Source of the DNA: Parietaria judaica
Taxonomy: Eukaryota > Streptophyta > Magnoliopsida > Rosales > Urticaceae
DNA length: 64,000 nt
Reading direction: 5' to 3'
Assembly (NCBI GenBank): GCA_954871525.1
Contig: OX940871.1
Location: forward strand, 20,707,086 to 20,771,085
The position numbers and the translations under genes were made by a program. Below the pieces are notes generated by a model, which saw only the letters and a list, made by a program, of their open reading frames with translations, was not told the DNA's origin and did no database searches. This document shows, piece by piece, positions 11,741 through 23,091 of the stretch (position 1 is its first letter; each line of letters opens with the position of its first letter).

Positions 11741-11882
11741 CGTTTTGGCAATACCTCGACACAAAGAAACTCACACGATTAAATCTCAAGAAATTCGTTT
11801 CTGATGTGGAAGATCAGTCGAAACCGCAACCACAGAGCATACTAAGACTTTCAAGAGACCTAACAACGACACCAACAACCTC

Positions 11883-11894
11883 GCTCTGATACCA
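11883..11894 (-). promoter_or_regulatory. Copia primer-binding site
   Basis: On the minus strand, two bases after the 5' LTR, the sequence is TGGTATCAGAGC. This is the usual plant Copia primer-binding site, complementary to the 3' end of initiator tRNA-Met. Confidence 0.93.
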
Positions 11895-11896
11895 AA

Positions 11897-12291
11897 TGTT
11901 GGTTCCAAAATGATTTGGAACTTTTGCCAAAGAAAAGAATGAAGCCCAACACTTTAGAGTGGCACACTCGTTTTCTCTCTGCCTTATATTTATATATATA
12001 TATATATATATTATATTAGTATCAAGAGAGAGAGTAATGAATGGGACACACAATTTCTTTATTCGAGTGTAAGATAGGAATTGCGGTGGGAGGAGTGATT
12101 TTAATACATGCTATAACATGACTATTTATAGGAAGTAATCTTGATATAAAAATACTACTTTACCCTCAAACAAACTTGATGAGTGGGTGACATTCATTGT
12201 CATGTTTATTTTCTAGGCAAGTGACGTATTATTAAAATAATAAACTATTGACACTTGCTATGCAAATTGTGACTCAAGCTTATCCATTATA
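11897..12291 (-). repeat. Copia 5' LTR (395 bp)
   Basis: Partner of 6948-7374, about 32 bp shorter, mostly because its (AT)n tract (about 11988-12011) is half as long. It lies between the primer-binding site and the right-hand ATTCC target duplication. Confidence 0.95.
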
Positions 12292-12296
12292 ATTCC

Positions 12297-14464
12297 AACA
12301 TGATTTGTCCTCACCTACATGCTTCGTGAGAAAACTTTGAAGGAGATCACTAATCAATGAGACGATTCAATCACACTTTAATAGAAAAAATATTGATGCG
12401 TCGTTGTGACATAAATAGTACTAATTAATTTTTTAAACATCTTTTGATCGTATAATGATCATTTACACGCACGACTCCATCAACAGACGATCATATCACA
12501 CAATTTATCTTTTCTGCTCATAGAATTGACAAATTATTTTAATTGTTATGTACTTCATGAATGCGAAGCTAAATGTTAATCTATATTCGTAGTTTGGAAA
12601 TAATTGAGTCCACCACATACATATTTATAGATCCAACTAGATAATATTGCAAGTACAAGAAAACAAACCTAGAAAGTCAAAATAGGGCACTCAGAAAAAC
12701 CCTGATATAGGTATATGTTGAGGACTACGATATAGCTTAATATGGTAAAAAAAAATGAAAGGAAAAAGAAATGCATGTATATAACTTTGTATCTTAGGCT
12801 AGCCTAAGAAATTGTGCTTAAGCTATTATATATATATATGTATGGTTGACTCATGCATGTATATATGTAGTCGGTTTATCATAGGTACTCCATCTAACGT
12901 GTCAACTATATTATTTTCATGAGGAAATTATAATAAGTGGCTATTATGTACGAATCATGCTTAAAAAAGAAACAGTAGTGATAATTCCACTTAATTTGAT
13001 GCTATTTAGATCAGGTGATTATTAACTCTATAGTGCTCGTGTTTGAAAAGATTTTATAAATAAAAAAATGACCTAAACTAAATGATCATCGTGTGTACTT
13101 TTGTTTAACATAAACTAGAAACTAAATGCAATCATTTGCACTATGATCCATATGTTCCCACTAGAGATTAAACAAATATAGATTTCACCTCTTGTGAATA
13201 TTGTGCAAAAAAATTTAATATATCTTAATATAGTTCGCAACACTTAAAATCAATGACTTATTTTATGGGCACTGACCAAGACATTTTATGTCACGTCGTT
13301 TACGATGATATACGGGTATACATAGGTGATAAACTAATTGAGTTTTACAAGATGTACCTAAACAGAGATGGTGATCAAACTTATGTGATGCTTCTTCCTC
13401 GGAACGATCTCTCATTCTTCAACTACAAGCAACAAGTTGTCAATCCTTAATCGAGATAACAAGAACCTCCAGTTCCGAGTAAGTGAGATAGTTTTATACA
13501 TTAAGAATTTCTCGAGTGCAACTCAATAGCTTGAATGATGATTGATGACGAAACGTACGTGATTAAATATTCCCAGCGTGATCCTTCCGGTTGTACAAGC
13601 CGACCCTTGTGACGTGCGAGCCATAATTATTGAAATCATGCGAGATGAGTCGTAATTGAGCCAATAATTCCGTTGCAATTAAAAAAAAAGTCTTCAACGA
13701 GATGTCAACGTTCTAACATAAATTTCAACCCGCATAAAACACAGAATCGATCAAATCACGATGATTCATGCATACAATGAAAAACACATATAGTAATTAG
13801 CTGACCAAGTTTGACAAATAGGTGTCTAGCCTATGTGTTTCGAGCAAGTCAACTACTAGGTTAAGACTAACAATAATTCCAACTCATGATGAAGAACAAC
13901 TCTTATGTATAGTTTGTGAACGTCGTTTTACAAAATATTTAAATATAAAAAAATTGTTGAAGTTGTGATGGACGTGACAAAGGAATGAGAAATATGAAGC
14001 CTCAAATAATTTTGAAGCATAAATACTGTTATATGCATTTCAAGGTTACAAAAAATGCAACAAAGTCAAGCCTCAAAATGGGGTGTCACAAGTAAGCATT
14101 CTCACTATCGTAAGACAGCACTAACTCATATATAATATAACCCACTCAGTCACATCCTTCAAATGATCATGTTTATTTATATATATGGTGACCCCATTGG
14201 ATCAATGATGAAAATGTGCATGATGAATATGCGATCTTTGATGGGTCCAAAATCAAAAAAATATATGAATAAATTAATCAGTGTTGTAAATACAAGAGGG
14301 ATCGATATTCTGATTAATTAACAAAAATATATATAGAATTCTCTATTATAATTTTTATTTAGTATACTTTTTTTTATTAAAAGGTTATTTTATCGAATTA
14401 TCAATTTTATATCTAACTGTTAAAATTGATAAAATACAATATTAACGAGATGTTAATTAATAAA
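12297..14464. other. AT-rich intergenic region, no supported gene
   Basis: The only ATG-initiated frame of note is 13253-13450 on + (65 codons, containing YDDIRVYIGD). It matches no family I know and has no visible gene context. The rest is AT-rich sequence with short microsatellites. Confidence 0.55.
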
Positions 14465-14810
14465 CACTACTACAAATAGTGGATTCTACTACAAAGATTC
14501 AACTGCGGAAGACAAAAATCGTAGTCTAAAATCAAGTTTCAACTACGCAAGTTGAATTCCGTAGTTAAAAGAAAAGAGTTTAAACGACGAAAATCAAAAA
14601 GTGTCGTTGTGGGCACGGGCTTCTAGGCTCCCATCACCCGTCTGAAGTCTGTGGGTTGTGGCCAATCAGTGCCAGTGCCCACTACACTATAGGTTAGGTT
14701 ACTCGCGCCGAATGGGGGAAAACTTTAATTACCCACCCAAACAAATTGGACAAGTTACCCGTCTTTAAATTTGCCCACTCTCCCCAAACACAAAATAATT
14801 TATATAAATA

Positions 14811-14940
14811 AAATCATAGACGAGTTGAGTGTCCCAAAATTGGACAGGCTGGTTTTAATTACTTGCCTTGAATGCAATGCATGTTGGGAAGCCCATGCCT
14901 GGTCCAATCCAAGCATAGGCTATCCACTCGAGGCCAAAAC
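14811..14940. repeat. Tandem repeat unit A (130 bp)
   Basis: It runs from AAATCATAGACGAGTTGAGTG to CACTCGAGGCCAAAAC and matches 17229-17356 closely. Removing the solo LTR places the two copies in tandem with a period of about 169 bp. Confidence 0.85.
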
Positions 14941-17184
14941 TGTAAGCCCCTTAATATTTTAATATATATATATATATATTATATATAAAAATAAATCAGA
15001 GAAAGGTTCAAAATGAACCAATCACCTTTTATTTTTTTTATTTATTTTTTTTCTCTCACCCTTGCTTCTCGAACTCTCTCTCCCCCTCCTCTTTCTTCCT
15101 ACGCTCGCTGCTATCTCTCTCTCTCCACTAAATTTCTTTCTCTTTCATCTAAGAGTCAAAAACACCACATCTCTTTCTCCGGAGCTCTGATCGCTTAATG
15201 CTGGGTACCGTTGGAAAGCCCTCGAAGAGACGAGCACAGAGATATGTGTTTTTCGGACTGAAGTCGTAGGCATTGGTCAGAAAATCAGCCGGGAACTTCG
15301 GTTAAAACGGTTTAAATCCGCAGAGTTTAAGCGACCGTTCGGAGAAATGAGCTTCGGATTTACACTCGGGGGTTAGATATGTGGCGGTGGAAGTCTCCGT
15401 TGTCACCGGCGAGCCATATCCGGCGCCGCCACTCGCCGTCACCGGCGACCTCCGTCGACCTCCGATCCCGAAAATTAATTTAGGGGTTTTGAAGCCCTCG
15501 TCGAGGAGATCGAATGCCCTCAATCGGAATTGTCATCGGACTCCCGGTAAGCTCGGATTTCCTTGCCCTAGTTTCAGATTTTAAGGGATCAAATTGAGTG
15601 TGTTCTGAGCTGTGATTGATAAAATTGACCTCGCCATTGTGTTTAGAATAGTCAAATTAGGCTAGGAGAGGTATTACATTGTCGAAATAATGCCCGTTTT
15701 GCTTCCTCATTTTGCGTGCCCGACGGGAATTCGGCCCGGGTTAAATTTCAGCGTATCGGGTTTTCAATTGACAATTTGAATTCCAATCTTAGTAATATTT
15801 GGCTTATGGATGATATCAGTGTTATAGTTGGCGCGGATAGTCGTCCCGTGGTCACCTCGAAAACCGTGCTACCCGCATCAACCGTTTTGAATAGTATATC
15901 GGATCCCGAAGTCTCTGATCATCGAATTCAAGGCCAAGACGAACCCGTATCTTCGACTAGCTAGTCGATCGGTCAAAGTTTCCACGGATTGAGGTAGGGG
16001 CTATTACCTTTTTCGCAATTTAAAATGAGCGTAGAAACCAACATTATAATGAAGATTGAACCGGATATGTTAAAATTAGAATTAATGAAATGAAATGTTA
16101 TTTTTTTTTAATCAAAAGATAAAGTTAATATCGTGATTGTCGTCGCTTGATAGCGAGGCTGGATACCAGGTATGGTTGCATCGGATTGATGCTCGTTGTT
16201 ATATTATACATATATATGGTTACGTCGGAATGACGTATGTTGATATGGTTCCCGCTTTGGGCGGATGATGATTATTATGATATGGTACCCGCTTCGGGCG
16301 GATGATGTGTATGTTGATATGGTACCCGCTTCGGGCGGATGAGCTGCTGACGAGCAGCTGGCTACTGCGCAGTAGGCCGGATATGGTTATGGTTATGGTT
16401 ATGGATACTATTGGTGGCCCAAAACTCAACATTTCGACCCATGGCGAACTGGCCGTCTTTGGTGGTGATTAGGATCCCGAGTCGAGGGCGAGTTACGGTT
16501 AGGGACTTCTAGTCCACCTGTGCTCGTGCCTTGAGGACTCGATGGGATATAGTGGAGAAAAGGCGCGAGCTGACTCGGCATGGACCACCGAAATGATTTG
16601 ACTTTTGTGGGGTATATTTATTTATTTTATTGTTGAAAATGATTGAAAATGACGATTAAATGGTTTATGTTGGCATTTAATTTGTTTAATTGTAATTTGA
16701 CTAATAATGGTTTGGTAAAGAGAATTGGTAATAGTTTCCCTACTGAGCATGTGGTGCTCACCCCTTCCATATATATTTCTTTCCCCATTCAGTTAAAGGC
16801 GGTGTTCAGAGTCAGACTCCGGACGGGGAGTAGACTGGTTCAGAAGATTCAAGTATTGTTTTCGTTTATCCGTATCTTTAAAGTTCATCGAAGTTAACAT
16901 TGTATTCTGTGTTGATCTTTCCATTTTGGAATTGTAATGGATTTAATGTTGGACTTATGCGATGGTGGTATTTTGCATTTTATATTTTTATGGTGTTGTA
17001 TAAACTGTGGTCGTTGATGTCGTTTTGTCGTTTTAAGTCCCATGGGAAAAAGTTATGTGTTTGTTGACGTGGACGTTGAATATTCAACGGTATTGTTTGA
17101 ATGATGACGTGTCATTGACCGGTCACGGTTTGAAAAGTCGTTGTTTTTGTCTTATTCTTCTAACCCCCATTTAGGGGCGTTACA
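14941..17184 (+). mobile_element. Solo LTR, 2.24 kb, Ty3/Gypsy-like termini
   Basis: The segment begins TGTAAGCCCC and ends GGGGCGTTACA, imperfect inverted termini in the TG...CA form typical of long Gypsy (Tekay/Del-like) LTRs. It is flanked by AAAAC at 14936-14940 and 17185-17189, a 5-bp target duplication. The interrupted host sequence is itself a tandem repeat, which confirms both borders. There is no primer-binding site, gag-pol or second LTR, so this is a solo LTR left by LTR-LTR recombination. It carries a CT-rich block near 15060-15140, a GC-rich stretch at 15190-15570 and a short internal repeat (16233-16346). Family assignment is inferred from termini and length. Orientation is arbitrary. 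Confidence 0.85.
16233..16346. repeat. Three-copy minisatellite inside the solo LTR
   Basis: The core GATATGGTACCCGCTTCGGG followed by CGGATGA repeats three times with small changes and spacer-length differences. Confidence 0.8.
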
Positions 17185-17189
17185 AAAAC

Positions 17190-17392
17190 GTAGGACGGGT
17201 AGGCCCTCCCGTAAACTACCCGTCCTTAAAAAATCATAAACGAGTTGAGTGTCCCAAAATTAGGCAGGCTGGTTTTACTCGCCTTGAATGCATCGCAAGT
17301 TGGGAAGCCCATGCCCGGTCAAATTCAAGCATAGGCTATCCACTCGAGGCCAAAACGTAGGGCGGGTAGGCCCTCCCGTAAACTACCCGTCC
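17190..17392. repeat. Tandem repeat unit B with palindromic linkers
   Basis: The second repeat copy (17229-17356) is flanked on both sides by a linker (17190-17226 and 17357-17392). The linker reads GGACGGGTAG (GGGCGGGTAG in the second copy), then a short spacer, then CTACCCGTCC, and can form a 10-bp stem. Only the first linker stem is perfect. Confidence 0.8.
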
Positions 17393-18566
17393 CACTTCAA
17401 GAGCTCTAGTATTTATACACATGGATGTCCAATCGCGTATATTGGGGAGGAATTCACATCTTTGGGGTCACTTTTTGAAGGGAAATCTAGCTAGCTTTTT
17501 AATATAGTCAAAACACAGAAGCACCAAAACATGTAAAGAGTATCCAATTTTAAGTGACCATGAGTGTCCTTTGAAGTGTTGGGAAGGTTAAAATTTTCAG
17601 TGAGTGGGATCAATTAAGCAGTCAATAAAGTTGTTCACTTTTATGTAAATCATACATGCACCACATCCACATATGTTTTCTCTTTCTGTTTTAAATGAAT
17701 ATATACTTCTTGAGAAATCAATCATATATAGCCACAATATATATATATATATATCTTTATATATATATAAACCATAATATTTGTCAGTGATTTCATAATG
17801 AGCTACATATAGATACCTTCTAATTGATATATATGACCCACAAATTTGGAAAGTTGAGGCCAACTTTCTTGCAGTAGCCTGGAGCTAGCTAGTACTAGTG
17901 ATAGAAAAATGTATATAGAAAAAAAAAACTGTGATTTGATATATTCCAAAGAGCTCTCATGGTTTTTCTATCCATGTCAATTTAAAAAAAAAAATAGAGA
18001 GATGTGACATGGTACCATACTATTAGAGTAAATCCAACCAATTGCATGATTGTACTAAATTATGTTCAGTTCAGTCTTATCGAAAATGTGATGTTATAAA
18101 TTCCTTTCAGTAATGGAAGATTATACATTCAAACTTACAATAAATATATATATATATATATATTTGTGCTTGTATATTGTATATTTTTCATTGTTTTAAA
18201 ATAATATAGCTCTATATATTTTGGTAGCTTGTAAATTAGGGTTTGCAATCTCAAATGACTGCCTGAAGCTATAGCTACAGATCTGAACGGTTGTGGAAAG
18301 CTTCTTTGACTCATGCCACGGCGTTAAGGCCAAACAATAACAAGTAAACGACGGAAATAAAATGTCAGTCCAAACCTCAACCTCCGTGAATAATGTCTAG
18401 TTTTGCCTTTTTTATAGACATTTTAAAAATTGACCGTTTAAAATACTTTTTAATTTCTTATGATAGTTTACAGGCTCGACCTTCGTGTAAACTTACTTAA
18501 TTTCCAAGACGATTTTGCTTAACCGTCTTGGAAAGTCAATCATCGAATCCAACAATCATAGTAGTG

Positions 18567-20009
18567 TATTAAGCTCGGTTCTCTTATTGTTAACTTGGTC
18601 TCTTCTGATCACATTGACGAGTAGATAAGATTAAATGGTGATTTTTTGGACAACATCTGTGAATTTTTCTCATCATGTGTAAAATTATAAATTCGATTTT
18701 CCTTTCTCGATTTTTTTTTAAGTTTTTAATAAGGGATAAGAAGTTTATATTTATATTAGGTGGTACATGTAAGGCATATATTGTGTCGTTTTACCCTGTC
18801 AACGACATATATATTAAAAAATATGTTTTGACATTTTCTTACATTTATGCTTCGTGGAATTTTCTATTCTGTTTTATCTTTACCAATGTTGTTAAATATA
18901 TTAGTTGAGAGATTGCACTTATGCGTTTTGTTCTAGATGCACATGATATTTATGTTGATTACCACTGATTTACCCTTGCAAATGTTAAGATCATACAGGG
19001 AGAATATACTCGAGAGGGAGCGAAAAAAATTAATTCAAAATGTTAAAATTAAATATGATTTTATTTTTTTATAATGAATTTTGCATAAACTGATAATATA
19101 TTTATTAATATGATTGTACAAAGAGTATACAAAATAATCCTTATTAAGAGGTCAATACTAATATATAGAGACTAAAAATATATATGATAATATAAATTAA
19201 AATTGAAGTTGGTGGGATTTGTAATCGGGTTCTCATATGTCTCCTAAGAAGAGAGCTAAATATAGCTACAATCCATTAACTAGAATATGAAAAAAAAATC
19301 TCTAAGTATGATACATTTATTTATATATATATATTAATATAACTATATATATATACACTATCGACGTTTTTGGTCAAATTATTTATATTCATCAACAATA
19401 TATGTGTTCGGCATTATTCTCCAGGCGTTCAGATAATTTATCCTCAAATTTATTAGGTTGTTTTGTTGTTGGAGGAATTGAGTGCCTCATTGTTGACTGT
19501 GTTGGACCGCCACGTCGGGTGACTTGTCGATCGGGGGGTTCGCATCGCTCGTAAAACTCGCGTTGTGGCTCGAGGGTACCTCGTCGAGAAGGTGCAACAG
19601 ACAATTTATTATGTAGCTAGTCTGGGACCAAGAAGAAAATCACCTAGCGTTATTTCACCTCTTTCTCGAACCGAACTGTGAGAATTATATCCTTATGCGA
19701 CTTGTTCGGCCTAATCGGTGCAGCAGTGTCGGTAGATAACTGACTTCTTAGTGCTCGCGTTGACTAAACCGACTTTCACCCGTATAAGCTATGTATAGGA
19801 AATAATTAATCATTATAAAAAGGACATCTAGAGCATTACAATAATGTTATTTGTAATAGTAATGGTGAAAGGCCAAGATATCGATAACCTAAATTGTTCA
19901 TCAACACTCCTTCCCTCGCGCACTAAATCGTTCCATTATTTTCAGGCCCAAGATATGACGCGTACGTATATATATTAAGGCGTTTTGATATCAAATGTCA
20001 CACACATAT

Positions 20010-20065
<56 letters not shown>

Positions 20066-20482
20066 CATACGTACATATGCATGTAATTAGACATATGAAA
20101 AATCAATCAGTAGTACTTGCTGAGGTTTCACATATATGACAGTCATCAAATATATGCTCGAGGAATGTTTGTTCCAAAGTTACTATCAGACATGACATGT
20201 TACTATATAATAATGCCAGCTCGGCAAGCTCTTGTGAGTTGTGCCAGCTCAGCAAGCTCTGATGCCAGCTCACACCGAAAGACAGGCTAACTAACTAACT
20301 TATACCCGTCTTTAACCGACTCTGAGACTGAGAGAGTTTGCTTTTATAAGAAACATTGAATTGGTTATGAAGTCAGACGTGATTATTCATGGGAAATCAT
20401 ATATGATATCGCGATTCTCTCCATTTTCTCTCAAATTTTCGATCACTTTCTAGAGATTGCTCTGTTTCTTACTTGAATTCTG

Positions 20483-20528
<46 letters not shown>

Positions 20529-21355
20529 CACAGGAGCACGATTGATATTATCTTGTTAGTCATGTCTTTGTTTGAATAATATATAGATATATAAGAGCTA
20601 TAACTTATTATTTATGTGTAAAATTGGCCCATTTGATTTAGAAATAGTGCGAACGTGGCCCTTTCTTTACAATTTTGATGTTGATTATCCTCATCCGTTC
20701 GGAAAAGAAAAAAAAAATGGCCTCACGTTTATGATTTTTAATTTTTTTTTTTTTGTTAATTAATGGTCAAACGGTCGAATCTCACTAAACCATAAAAAGA
20801 AGAGATATTTTCAATACATCTTGAATGGGGTAGTCGATAGTGTCAATAACTAATGGGTAGTTTTGCTGATAATGGTGTTACTTTTAGGCGAAATTAGAAT
20901 TTAAACTTAGGAACTAAGTTATTTTTTAGTAAAAACATGAGAATGCTAACTTGTAAGTTTCTAAAAGTTGACTCTAAAAAACTTGTACTACTTATTTTAA
21001 AAAATAAAAAAAAAAAGTTTGTGGGGTTTCTTACCGAATATTATATATATATATATATAAAATAAATGCCTCTAGCTAAGTATTACATTGTAAATCTTCT
21101 TTGTGTTCAGATTAAATATAGATGGTTTGTTATTATAATGTGTACTTGTGGACTAATAATTAATTAGTAGTCTATCTCTTAATAATTAGATCACGTTGTT
21201 CTGACCGTGCATGTTTCAGAAATGGACAATATTACTAATAATAATGGTGTTTCCATTAACCCTAGCAAAGCTTTGATCGATATCGCTAGCGACCATTTCT
21301 TCTCGGCCCAACATTGTTTTTCGAATATCATCTTGACTTCTATTTTGTAATTTCG

Positions 21356-21395
<40 letters not shown>

Positions 21396-21706
21396 CAATG
21401 TCCTATCATGCAGCGATTTAAATTATAAATATATACAGTATTTTTAAGGAAAGTATGGGACAAGTGAGACGGGTTGTTTGACCATCCACAAGATCTATTG
21501 TCACGAGCACTGATGGAACCAAAATCAAGTTTTTATTGAAAAATATACTGCCGGGCTTGAGGGGTCAAAATGCATAGATTTTGAAAACTACAACGAATTT
21601 TCAGATTTCACAAATTATTCAGAGGTTTTCTCGCTATTTATATTTGAAAATGTAAGGTCTGAATTGGTCAATTGCAATTTGTTGTAGGTCGATCGACATC
21701 AACATG

Positions 21707-21747
<41 letters not shown>

Positions 21748-22580
21748 CGTACAACCGACAATAATACGTATATATATTTGTATCAGGTTGATGATACGTA
21801 TATATATATATATAGCTACACTATTTTCATTAATCTAATTTAAGTAACAAATTAGACATGGCTAGCTTTTATTTTTTTCACGTTCATTTAGAGAGCTTGT
21901 ACGTAGTGTGAAACATTCATGCATTAGCTTTTAGTATTACCCTAATATATATATATATATACACTCACACACACTAATACTATATGAATAATATATAGCA
22001 CTAATATAATATATAATATAATATATATAGTGACTTCTTTAAGTGCTTACTGCTTATAGTTTAATTAATGTCAAATTATATGGTAAGCGCATTATTAATT
22101 GTTAATTAAGACCAAGTTGGAGGAGAAACGTCCATGTTTCAAATCTTTAATGGGCCACACTCAAGATTTTAATCTGTTATTTACATTTAATTATAATATA
22201 GATATGAGTTATAATAACTTTCAATCAATTCATGCACATCATGATCAATATTAATTAACTGAATAAAGTGGAAAAAGAAGGCACGTACTACGTAGTCAAC
22301 TTATTACTATATGATAAATTACACATATATATGATATGATTAATTACTATATAACTTATAATTACATGTTTAAAAAATGTACAATATATGTGGTTAATCA
22401 TCATTCTCATCATGAATATCCATGATCATCTCCTTCAAAAGAGACTCACATGCTCTCCACAAACCCTATATATATGTAAAATAAATAAAGTAAAAAAAAA
22501 GGCAGACAAGAAAAAAGCAAGCCCATGATAATGGTAAAAGAAAATACAGATGATGAAAGTGAAGAGGAAGATATATTTAG
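18567..22580. other. Intergenic region with AT microsatellites
   Basis: I see no supportable gene. Long perfect (AT)n tracts lie at 20013-20061, 20486-20525, 21356-21393 and 21708-21744. A GC-richer block at about 19430-19745 has a 70-codon minus-strand frame rich in Arg, Pro and Glu that looks like decayed transposon sequence of unknown class. Confidence 0.55.
20013..20061. repeat. (AT)n microsatellite
   Basis: About 24 uninterrupted AT dinucleotides. It is a likely length polymorphism. Confidence 0.95.
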
Positions 22581-23059
22581 CTAGCATGAAAACAAAGATT
22601 CTCCGATATTGGGCTGGCGATGGCGGTGGTGGTGCGAAGCAGCGTTGTTATTATAAGATGCGTGCTTGATTTCGTCAAAACCGTAAGTGGCGGAAGTAGG
22701 ATTACCGGGTGCGGGCGAGACTTGGTACAGTCTCATGTGGACCACTTCAGCTTGCGCGATGGCCAGCTGCGTCTGTAATGTGTCGATCTGATGCTGTAGT
22801 GACGATATAGCACCGACACAGCCGTACACGGGATCTCTTACCCTCGCGTTTGCCTCGTACACCATCGAGCTCACAGCATCGCTTCGCTGGTGCTCCGGTA
22901 GCTCCTGCATGAACATGCAAGCAATTGTATATGTAACGAAACACTACTATATCTTTGAGATACACGATTTGAAACCGATGAAGTCATGAAACCCTAATTC
23001 TTTTGCGAGAAGCCGACAGAGCACAACTCTTGTTTTTTCACTTGATCTCGTTGAAATCG

Positions 23060-23091
<32 letters not shown>

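Larger units (their letters stand above)
6948..12291 (-). mobile_element. Ty1/Copia LTR retrotransposon, complete but defective
   Basis: A full-length element on the minus strand. The 3' LTR is 6948-7374 and the 5' LTR is 11897-12291. The direct repeat ATTCC lies at 6943-6947 and again at 12292-12296, giving a clean 5-bp target duplication. The LTRs are nearly identical apart from an (AT)n tract about twice as long in the left copy, so insertion is fairly recent. On the element's own strand the LTR begins TATAATGG and ends CCAACA, so the termini are TA...CA rather than TG...CA. A primer-binding site, a purine tract and a broken gag-pol lie between the LTRs. Tnt1-like motif style suggests the Tork group, at moderate confidence. 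Confidence 0.97.
14465..18566. mobile_element. Probable CACTA (En/Spm) element, non-autonomous, with nested insertion
   Basis: The left end starts CACTACTACAAATAGTGGATTC. The right end, read inward on the minus strand from 18566, starts CACTACTATGATTGTTGGATTC. Seventeen of 22 positions agree, with GGATTC in register. Subterminal sequence next to the right end holds an inverted pair (TTCCAAGACG ... CGTCTTGGAA), as is common in CACTA elements. No transposase frame is present. The 3-bp flanks (AAA and TAT) do not match, so the target duplication is absent or mutated. Without the internal solo LTR the element would be about 1.85 kb. Confidence 0.5.

Noticed and set aside
6948..12300. Copia LTR borders drawn as TG...CA (TGTTGG to CCAACA on the plus strand, ending 12300)
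   Set aside because: These borders give no target duplication and make the inner LTR end disagree between copies. Ending at 12291 gives ATTCC on both sides and matching inner ends.
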